From NCBI GenBank assembly GCA_024639415.1, contig JAHEIK010000119.1:1-9490 (forward strand): a stretch of 9,490 nucleotides of DNA. The letters are read 5' to 3'. The DNA comes from Planctomycetota bacterium. GTDB lineage: Bacteria > Planctomycetota > PLA2 > JAEUHO01. Below are positions 1 through 5,660 of this stretch, piece after piece. Made by a program: the position numbers and the translations under genes. Each line of letters starts with the position of its first letter. The stretch's first letter is position 1. The notes beneath the pieces are model-generated. The model was not told the DNA's origin. It worked only from the letters and a program-made list of their open reading frames with translations, and searched no databases.

Positions 1-6
1 GTGGCT

Positions 7-158
7 GCCCAATCCAGCGTTCGGGCGGCGTGCCGCGTAACCGTCCGACGTCCCCCACCGCGCCCGATCCAGCGTTCGGGCGGCGTGCCGCGTAACCGTC
101 CGACGTCCCCCACCGCGCCCAATCCAGCGTTCGGGCGGCGTGCCGCGTAACCGTCCGA
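7..158. repeat. Tandem repeat, 55-bp unit, about 2.7 copies
   Basis: Three head-to-tail copies of a GC-rich 55-bp unit start at 11, 66 and 121. The first two copies are identical except for their first base (a against g). The third matches for 38 bases, to 158, and then diverges. A few matching bases before 11 show that the array may begin slightly upstream. Each copy contains the palindrome GCGGC-GT-GCCGC (25-36 in copy 1), so each can form a small GC hairpin. There are no open frames with coding character across it. Near-identity between copies points to recent duplication or to upkeep by recombination. Function is unknown; it could be an intergenic repeat family of this genome. Confidence 0.93.
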
Positions 159-167
159 TGGCCAGTC

Positions 168-191
168 CTCTGCGCTCTCTGCGCCTCTGCG
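168..191. repeat. Short CTCTGCG triple repeat
   Basis: The heptamer CTCTGCG occurs three times, starting at 168, 177 and 185, so with steps of 9 and 8 bases. It lies directly after the 55-bp array. From memory, similar CTCTGCG-rich lines occur in intergenic DNA of unrelated bacteria with no agreed function. I cannot check that here. Confidence 0.7.
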
Positions 192-215
192 GTTTGTCTT
201 CTTCGATGGGCGGCC

Positions 216-246
216 ACCCGCTCACCCCCACGGGGTTCGCTCGGGT
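216..246. repeat. Imperfect two-tier inverted repeat
   Basis: ACCCG (216-220) pairs with CGGGT (242-246). Inside it ACCCC (224-228) pairs with GGGGT (232-236) around a 3-nt loop, with a small internal loop between the two stems. No T-run follows on either strand, so it is not a standard intrinsic terminator. It may be a REP-like intergenic element or an mRNA structure 78 nt before the GTG start. Confidence 0.55.
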
Positions 247-323
247 CGCCCCTACGGCCTCTTGGCAATCCCGTCCCATCCGAGGACGGCAATGCCCGTA
301 CGAGCCCGCATAAGATCACACCC

Positions 324-2018
324 GTGACCATCTCTCGCACCCTCCCTGTCCTCCTGCTCGCGCTGCTCGGCTCCGCCCAGGCGCTGGCCGCCGACGAGTA
401 CAAGGCGCAGAAGCAACGCTACGAGCGCTACATGGAGCGCCCGTCGCTCTACATGCGCCATCGGGGACGGGTGAACTTCGCGAAGACGCGCGACGTGCGC
501 GCCCTGTCCATCCTGATGAAGAGCTACGCGCGGCCGGAGGTGCCGAAGGACCAGGTGCAGTACCTCCTGGCCTCCATCTGCAGCGACCACTTCGAGGCCC
601 CGCCCCACGCCAAGGCCTTTCGGGCCCTGCGCCGCAAGCACGCCAAGCCGCGCGACGCGTGGCTCTGGTACCGGACCCTCGCCGTCGAGCACAAGAACGA
701 GGGCCCCCTCGAACTGATCGCCGCGCTGCAGAGCAAGCGCGCTGGAACGCTGCGCGCCGCCGCCCTGCTGGCACTGGCCACGACGGGCGACGAGAACACG
801 CTGCCGGTGCTGCTGCGTCTGCTCGCAGACTTGCCTGCGAAGCCGTTCGACCGCGCCCTGCTGCTGGAGGCCGCCGCCGAGGTGCTCTGGATCGAGCGCA
901 AGCAGCGCAGCAAGCAGCCGTGGCGGGACGCGGCGGCGCGGCTCATCCCGTACATGGACGATCGCGCGACGCAGGAGCGGACGAAGCTCGCCATCGCAAG
1001 GCGCCTTGCGCGCGTGTGGCATGCGGACAAGCACCCGCTTACGGCCGAGCCGTGGCTGGCGCGCCTCGAGCACCGCCCGTCGAAGACGCCTCCGCCGCCC
1101 GAAGACGATCGCTACGGACCGCGGGGCGGGCCCGTGTTCCTCGGCCTCGAGGGCTCGGGCGGTCGCGTCGTCTACGTCCTCGACCTGTCCGACAGCATGC
1201 TCACGCCGCTCACCGGCAAGGAGATCGAGGATCTCAAGAAGACGCCCGCCGCCGGCCCGCTGCCGCGCACGCCTGTTGTCACAGGTCCATCGAAGAAGGC
1301 CGCGAACGGCGATCCCAAGCGGGACCCCGGCAAACAGCCGCCCGCCAAGGACGACGCCGTCGCGCGACTCCCGTGGCCGCTCATCAAGACGCGCTTCGAC
1401 GCAGCGCGGGCGTTCCTCAAGCTCTCGCTGCGCGGCCTGCGACCGGGTCAGATGTTCTCCGTCGTCACGTTCGGCAGCGAGGCCGCGCCGCTCGCGGCCA
1501 CGCCCGGACTGCGGCGCGCCACGAGCGACAACGTCGAGAAGGCCATCGCCGAGTTGGAGCGGATCGTCGCGGGACCCCCGCGGAGCGGGCGCCCCCACGG
1601 CACGCTGCGCGGCTACACGAACATGCACGGCGGGCTGCATCGCGCCTTCAAGGTCCGCACGAAGGGCCTCGTGAAGGAACACGAGTACGTGGACGAGCGC
1701 ACGTTCGCGAACGGCGCCGACACGGTCTTCCTGCTCTCGGATGGCGAGCCGACCTGGGACGACTGGCCCATGCGCGACACCCTGGATCCCGACAACAAGC
1801 CGGGCGACCCGGAGACGGGTGCCGTGACCGCGGGCCAGAAGGCCACCTTCTACGGCCCGTATGCCATTGCATCGTGGCTGCTCGACGACCTGCGGCGCCT
1901 CAACCTCTTCCGCCACGTCGAGGTCCATTGCATCGGCCTGGGTGAGTACGACCCGCGCCTGCTCGAAGCCATCGCCTACGTCGGCAAGGGTCGCTTCCGC
2001 CGCATCGGCGGTGATTGA
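324..2018 (+). CDS. Secreted HEAT-like / von Willebrand A domain protein
   Basis: A 564-residue exported protein. Residues 1-22 form a signal peptide (basic start, Leu-rich core, ALA before AD at about 22/23), which supports the GTG start; the next in-frame Met is about residue 36 and would lose it. Residues about 130-200 are Ala/Leu-rich paired helices resembling HEAT repeats. Residues about 280-560 form a von Willebrand A domain with a complete metal-ion adhesion site: D287-x-S289-x-S291, T432 (in TNMHGGL) and D473 (in LLSDGEPTW). VWA domains bind a divalent ion and use it for protein-protein contacts. Between the DxSxS motif and the next helix there is a Lys/Pro-rich insert of about 50 residues (about 302-350). 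The architecture recalls a family common in Planctomycetota. Ligand and role are unknown. It lies 76 nt before the metal-efflux genes, and I see nothing that ties it to their function. Confidence 0.93.
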   Translation: MTISRTLPVLLLALLGSAQALAADEYKAQKQRYERYMERPSLYMRHRGRVNFAKTRDVRALSILMKSYARPEVPKDQVQYLLASICSDHFEAPPHAKAFRALRRKHAKPRDAWLWYRTLAVEHKNEGPLELIAALQSKRAGTLRAAALLALATTGDENTLPVLLRLLADLPAKPFDRALLLEAAAEVLWIERKQRSKQPWRDAAARLIPYMDDRATQERTKLAIARRLARVWHADKHPLTAEPWLARLEHRPSKTPPPPEDDRYGPRGGPVFLGLEGSGGRVVYVLDLSDSMLTPLTGKEIEDLKKTPAAGPLPRTPVVTGPSKKAANGDPKRDPGKQPPAKDDAVARLPWPLIKTRFDAARAFLKLSLRGLRPGQMFSVVTFGSEAAPLAATPGLRRATSDNVEKAIAELERIVAGPPRSGRPHGTLRGYTNMHGGLHRAFKVRTKGLVKEHEYVDERTFANGADTVFLLSDGEPTWDDWPMRDTLDPDNKPGDPETGAVTAGQKATFYGPYAIASWLLDDLRRLNLFRHVEVHCIGLGEYDPRLLEAIAYVGKGRFRRIGGD

Positions 2019-2027
2019 GGACCCAGC

Positions 2028-2067
2028 GGCGCCTGAACCTCGCCTGAAGGCACTTCTTGCAGGCGCC
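2028..2067 (+). promoter_or_regulatory. Intergenic inverted repeat, possible mRNA hairpin
   Basis: Between the VWA stop and the His-rich gene, CGCCTG (2041-2046) pairs with CAGGCG (2060-2065). It continues inward as AAG/CTT with one bulged G, leaving a 6-nt loop. An alternative fold pairs GGCGCCT (2028-2034) with AGGCGCC (2061-2067). The two folds share the same right arm and exclude each other. No T-run follows, so an intrinsic terminator is unlikely. It ends about 27 nt before the next start codon, where it could affect read-through, RNA stability or translation. Confidence 0.45.
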
Positions 2068-2094
2068 TCCGCGCTGGGGCAGGCTGATACCCGC

Positions 2095-2577
2095 ATGCGC
2101 ACCACGGGCACCCTGCTGACCGTCTTGGCCCTGCTGGCGGTGCAGGCACCGTGGATCGCCTGTGCGTGCGACGGCAACGCCGCCTTCACCCCGCTACTCG
2201 CGGGCGTGCTCGTCCACGGCGCCGACACGCACGAGCACGGCGACGACCACGCGCACACATGCTGCGACGCCGTCGCCCATGCGGTGCATGGCGCGGATCA
2301 CAGCCACGGCCGTCACTGCCACGGCGTGTTGGCCCACACGCACGAGGGCGAGGATCCGGAAGCGCCGACCGAGCGCCACGACGGCTTCAGCCTCGCACTC
2401 CGCACGCTCCCGACCGACGTCGGTCTCGATGCCGCCGAGGTCGTTCCCGCGCTATTCACAGCGCTGCTCGAAGACGCGACCTGGTCCTGCAGCGAGGCGC
2501 GCACGGTGGCTGCTGAACCGGAACCACCGGAGAGGCCAGGCACCCCGCCTGCCGCGACCGAGCGCCGACTTCTCTGA
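2095..2577 (+). CDS. Small exported His/Cys-rich putative metal-binding protein
   Basis: A 160-residue protein. I chose the ATG at 2095 because it gives a clean signal peptide (residues 1-24, Leu/Val core, ACA before Cys25). Longer in-frame starts would run back into the VWA gene and put the hydrophobic segment in the middle of the protein. The mature N-terminal half has 13 histidines between residues 41 and 83, with Cys56, Cys57 and Cys75 and runs such as THEHGDDHAHTCC and HSHGRHCHG. This is the composition of a periplasmic Zn, Ni, Co or Cu binder. The rest is acidic with a Pro-rich tail, and I recognise no named domain. It precedes the outer-membrane efflux gene by 54 nt, so it is probably the first gene of the metal-efflux operon, a position like that of small periplasmic proteins in some czc-type operons. 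Buffering or sensing of metal is inference. The Shine-Dalgarno sequence is weak. Confidence 0.8.
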   Translation: MRTTGTLLTVLALLAVQAPWIACACDGNAAFTPLLAGVLVHGADTHEHGDDHAHTCCDAVAHAVHGADHSHGRHCHGVLAHTHEGEDPEAPTERHDGFSLALRTLPTDVGLDAAEVVPALFTALLEDATWSCSEARTVAAEPEPPERPGTPPAATERRLL

Positions 2578-2617
2578 GCCGAACCCTCCACGTTTCATCA
2601 CGTCGAGTCGTTCGTTC

Positions 2618-2623
2618 GAGGAG
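2618..2623 (+). promoter_or_regulatory. Ribosome binding site fixing the TTG start at 2632
   Basis: GAGGAG lies 8 nt before TTG at 2632, with no ATG or GTG nearby in frame. It supports the TTG as the true start of the outer-membrane efflux gene, because that start is directly followed by a proper lipoprotein signal peptide. Confidence 0.75.
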
Positions 2624-2631
2624 TACTTGTC

Positions 2632-4008
2632 TTGGATCCCCGCCCCCTCCGGGGCGCCGCACTTGCCTCGGTCCTGTTGCTCACCCTCGCCGCCTGCACC
2701 GCGGCGGTTCCTGAGCAACCGCTGGACCCGGAAGTCCTGCTGGCGTCCGTTCGTAGCGCGCGTGAGAGCGCGCCCCCCCACAGTCCCCTGACGCTCGCCG
2801 AAGCGGTCGCGCGCATGCGCGCGCACAACCCGGCGATCCGTGAAGCCCGCGCTGCCTGGCAGGCCGCCGAAGCCGTCGCCCGCGTGCGCACACCCCTGCC
2901 GAATCCGACGCTCTCGCTCGGCCCCCTGCTGCTGGGCGGCGCCGACATCCTGAGCAGCGGCGATCTAGGCGTGAGCGCCGCGTTGGGCTGGGCGGTGCCG
3001 CTGGGCAACCCGCGCGCAGCCCAGGACGACATCCACCGCGTGCGCTCAGCCGCGGCCCTCGCCGCAGCAGCGGCTGTCGAGCGCGGGGCGTACCTGGGCC
3101 TGCGGCGCGACTACGCAGCGGCGATCCTCGCACGCGACCGTGCCGCTGCCCGTACGGGCCTCGGCGAGACCGCACGGTCCGCCGTCGACGTGGGCCGGCG
3201 GCTTGCCGAAGCCGGTCAGGCGACGGCCGTCGACGTGCGGCTGCTGGAACTCGACGCAGAGCGTGCCCACGCGGAGGCGATCGCCAGCGAAGGAGATGCC
3301 GACGCCGGCCGCCATGCGCTGGCCGCACGCATCGGTCTCGCGGCGCAGCACATCCAGACGCCCGACGGCAGCGCGCTGCCTGCACTGCCGACACGCGTGC
3401 CGTCGCTGACAGAGCTGGAGAGTGCGGCCGTGGGCAACGATCCGCAGCTTGCCGTGATCCGTGCCGACTACGTGGTGGCCGAGAAGGAGCTGCGCCTGCA
3501 GGTCATCGAGGCCATGCCCGACTTCGAGATGGGCCTGGATTTCGAGAACGAAGCCGGTGCCGTGACGCTCGGACTGCCGTTTGGCATCGAGCTGCCGCTA
3601 TGGGATCGCAATCAGCCGGGTATCGCCGCCGCGTGTGCCAAGCGCAGCGAGGTACGCGTGCGCTACAGCGCCGCGCTGCAGCGACTGCTCGCGGACGTCG
3701 CCTCCGCTCGCGCACGACTCGTCGCCGCCGTGAACGCACACGAAGCGCTCGTGGGGCGGGTGCAGCCCGCCTCGCAGCGCACGCTGGCCGCGGCGCGCTC
3801 GGGCCTGGACGCGGGCTCCATCGACGCGCTCCGCTACCTGGAAGTGCTGCGCGCAGAGCGCGAGGTCGCTGTCGACGTCCTCGCCGCGCGCATCGCCGTC
3901 TACGCCGCTTGGGCCGACGTGGAAGACGCAGCGGGCATCCCCCTGCTCCGCTTCCCCGGAGAGCCCTCCACGGGTCCCGCCGCCCAAAGCAACACGGAGG
4001 AGAACTGA
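2632..4008 (+). CDS. TolC/CzcC-type outer-membrane efflux lipoprotein
   Basis: A 458-residue outer-membrane factor, the exit duct of a tripartite RND pump. The signal peptide ends in a lipobox, LAAC, with Cys22 as the lipidated residue, as in OprM-type factors. After it comes the typical start of the first OEP repeat (about 48-90, LTLAEAVARMRAHNPAIREA, then a PNPTLSLG segment). Long Ala/Arg-rich helices follow (about 130-240 and 345-440), and a second repeat with FGIELPLWDRNQPGIAAA near 318-335, the usual turn into the second half. The length is normal for the family. The start is TTG, with GAGGAG 8 nt upstream. The stop overlaps the adaptor start by one base (TGATG), so the two are translationally coupled. 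CzcC-like is a family-level call; the metal is not set by this protein. Confidence 0.93.
   Translation: MDPRPLRGAALASVLLLTLAACTAAVPEQPLDPEVLLASVRSARESAPPHSPLTLAEAVARMRAHNPAIREARAAWQAAEAVARVRTPLPNPTLSLGPLLLGGADILSSGDLGVSAALGWAVPLGNPRAAQDDIHRVRSAAALAAAAAVERGAYLGLRRDYAAAILARDRAAARTGLGETARSAVDVGRRLAEAGQATAVDVRLLELDAERAHAEAIASEGDADAGRHALAARIGLAAQHIQTPDGSALPALPTRVPSLTELESAAVGNDPQLAVIRADYVVAEKELRLQVIEAMPDFEMGLDFENEAGAVTLGLPFGIELPLWDRNQPGIAAACAKRSEVRVRYSAALQRLLADVASARARLVAAVNAHEALVGRVQPASQRTLAAARSGLDAGSIDALRYLEVLRAEREVAVDVLAARIAVYAAWADVEDAAGIPLLRFPGEPSTGPAAQSNTEEN
3996..4002 (+). promoter_or_regulatory. Strong ribosome binding site of the adaptor gene
   Basis: GGAGGAG sits 5 nt before ATG 4008, inside the end of the upstream gene. 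It selects the ATG at 4008 over any start further upstream in the same open frame, which would run antiparallel in meaning through the efflux-protein gene. Confidence 0.8.
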
Positions 4009-5648
4009 TGCTCCGCCACGCTGCCCTGTTCGCCCTGTTCGTCCTGTTGACCGGCATCGGCCTGGTCGGAGGTTGGTTCGCCGCACGCCAAGCCGGCGGC
4101 GGCGGGCCTGCCGAGCCGGCCGAGGATGCGCACGCCGCCGATGACCCGATCGGCCTGGATGCCAAGACGCTCGCCAATCTCGGGGTCCGCATCGAGGCGG
4201 TCAAGCTCGGTGGCTTCACGCACTACCGCCAGGTCCAGGCCGTCGTCGAAGACCGGCCGCAGAACGCCCAGCCGGTCGTGGCTCCGCTGGGAGGCATCGT
4301 GACCGCCGTGCACACCGAGATCGGTGGTGTCGCCGCGGCCGGTGTACCGATCGTCACGCTGGTGCGCGACCCGATCGCTCGCCCCAAGCCCGAGCTCACG
4401 GCCGACATCCTCACGCCCATCAGCGAGGATGTGCACCAGGCCGTATCGAGCCTACGCAGCGGACTCGGTCGCATGAAGATCGTGGACGCGAACCTCCAGC
4501 GGATCCGCAAGAGCCGTGGACCGGGCGAGGTCGACGGCGTGCGCGTCCTGCGCAAGAGCGAGATCGACTTCGAGAACGAGCGCGCGCGGCTGCTGGTGGA
4601 GATCGAGGAGGCGCGCCACGAGCTGGAGCGCCACGGACTCGAGGCCCCAGAGATCCAAGCGGTCGAGCGCGGCGAGATGGCGCCGCCCAACCGCCACCTG
4701 TGGCAGCACGCCCTGCAGCGCAGCGGCCTGTGGGCCCCCTCCGCCGACGAGATCCGCAAGCGTCTGCCCGCGAGGGACCGCGATCTGCCCTGGTGCATCG
4801 TGGCGCTCGGTGAACTCTCGGCGGCAGGCTTGGCTACTCCGGAGCTCGTCGCGGCAGTCCGCCAGGAGACGGGCCTCTCCGAGCACTTCGCCGAGGCTGC
4901 CGGCCTCCTCCTGCAGGGTATGCCGCTGCCCATGCTCCGGTTGCTTGCCAAGCAAGGGGCGCTGGCGGCCGAGATCGTCGTGCGCGCGCCGGCGGGCGTG
5001 GCGCAGTGGGACGTTGCGGCTGTGGCCGTGCGACCCGGGGAGCGCGTGAACGCGGGCACGACCCTCGCCCAGCTCCACGACCCGAGCACCATGTGGTTGC
5101 GTCTCGAGCCCGTGGGCGAGGAGGTCGGCCTGGTTGCCCGCGCCCTCGGGCAGGACGCGCCCATGCAGGCCGTCCCGCTGGTCAAGGGCTCAGGGCCCGG
5201 GCTGGAGGACATCCGGCTGCAGCGCATCGCGACGCGCACGACCGCCGGACACCACGCCGGACACGGCTACGCGGAGGTGAGGAACGCCCTGCTGGGCCCC
5301 TCGCGCGCGCCGGATGCCGCGTCGCGGAGCTGGACGCTGCGCGCCGGCACGCGCTACCTGGTGAAGGTCCCGCTCGAGCGCATGGAGAACTGCTTCGTGC
5401 TGCCTGCGGGTGCCGTCACGAGCCGCGGGCCGGATCGCATCCTCTTCGTCCAGGACGGATCCTCGTTCCGCACGGAGGTGGTGCGCGTCGCCTATGAGGA
5501 CGACGCGGTCATCGTCGTGCCCAACAGCGGCAGCATCTTCGAGGGCGATCGCATCGCCATGTCGGGCGCCTTCGCCCTGAAGCTCGCCCTGGACCAGGAG
5601 GGTGGCGGCGGAGACGACGCCGCCGCCCACGGTCACGCCCACCAATAG
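4008..5648 (+). CDS. CzcB-like RND periplasmic adaptor with large helical insert
   Basis: A 546-residue membrane-fusion protein that would link the inner-membrane pump to the outer-membrane channel. Residues about 5-26 are a hydrophobic signal or anchor. The first half-lipoyl segment is at about 89-118 (VVAPLGGIVTAVHTEIGG). It is followed by a coiled-coil hairpin, about 140-210, rich in Glu/Arg. The second lipoyl half starts at about 322 (EIVVRAPAG) and leads to beta-barrel and membrane-proximal parts (about 350-530), including the typical FEGDRIAMSGAFALKLAL. Between the hairpin and the second lipoyl half there are about 100 extra residues (about 218-318), mostly predicted helix, where most adaptors have only a short link. 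This explains much of the length compared with adaptors of about 350-400 residues. The C-terminus ends in AAAHGHAHQ, a likely metal-binding tail. It starts 1 nt inside the previous gene and ends 12 nt before the pump gene. Confidence 0.9.
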   Translation: MLRHAALFALFVLLTGIGLVGGWFAARQAGGGGPAEPAEDAHAADDPIGLDAKTLANLGVRIEAVKLGGFTHYRQVQAVVEDRPQNAQPVVAPLGGIVTAVHTEIGGVAAAGVPIVTLVRDPIARPKPELTADILTPISEDVHQAVSSLRSGLGRMKIVDANLQRIRKSRGPGEVDGVRVLRKSEIDFENERARLLVEIEEARHELERHGLEAPEIQAVERGEMAPPNRHLWQHALQRSGLWAPSADEIRKRLPARDRDLPWCIVALGELSAAGLATPELVAAVRQETGLSEHFAEAAGLLLQGMPLPMLRLLAKQGALAAEIVVRAPAGVAQWDVAAVAVRPGERVNAGTTLAQLHDPSTMWLRLEPVGEEVGLVARALGQDAPMQAVPLVKGSGPGLEDIRLQRIATRTTAGHHAGHGYAEVRNALLGPSRAPDAASRSWTLRAGTRYLVKVPLERMENCFVLPAGAVTSRGPDRILFVQDGSSFRTEVVRVAYEDDAVIVVPNSGSIFEGDRIAMSGAFALKLALDQEGGGGDDAAAHGHAHQ

Positions 5649-5660
5649 CCGGAGACCACG

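Larger units (their letters stand above)
159..323. other. Non-coding leader region before the VWA gene
   Basis: This stretch joins the tandem repeat to the first gene. It holds three CTCTGCG words (168-174, 177-183, 185-191) and an imperfect hairpin (216-246). I see no coding region of its own on either strand and no convincing sigma-70 promoter. TTGGCA at 262-267 resembles a -35 box, but no -10 box sits at the right distance. TAAGAT at 311-316 is only a 4/6 match to a -10 box. No clear Shine-Dalgarno sequence precedes the GTG at 324, so how the downstream gene is transcribed and translated cannot be read from here. Confidence 0.6.

Noticed and set aside
7..158. CRISPR array or integron attC series
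   Set aside because: The copies abut with no unique spacers, so it is not CRISPR. The ends do not match the RYYYAAC / GTTRRRY core pattern of attC sites.
262..316. Sigma-70 promoter made of TTGGCA (262) and TAAGAT (311)
   Set aside because: The spacing is 43 bases instead of about 17, and TAAGAT matches only 4 of 6 positions.
659..1945. + strand open frame overlapping the VWA gene in another frame
   Set aside because: The product is almost wholly Arg, Ala, Gly and Pro, with no signal or motif. It is a frame shadow of high-GC third positions.
1861..2094. Earlier start for the small His-rich protein
   Set aside because: It would overlap the VWA gene, bury the hydrophobic export signal inside the chain and add Ser/Arg/Ala shadow residues.
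252..2258. Long open frame on the - strand (668 codons) opposite the VWA gene
   Set aside because: It lies antisense to a gene with a signal peptide and a complete VWA metal site. Its product is Arg/Val/Ala/Leu-rich without domains, the usual mirror image of GC-rich coding DNA.
3600..4007. Upstream extension of the adaptor gene to position 3600
   Set aside because: The extension would overlap 400 bases of the channel gene and reads as Arg-rich shadow sequence. ATG 4008 has GGAGGAG at 5 nt and starts a proper hydrophobic leader.
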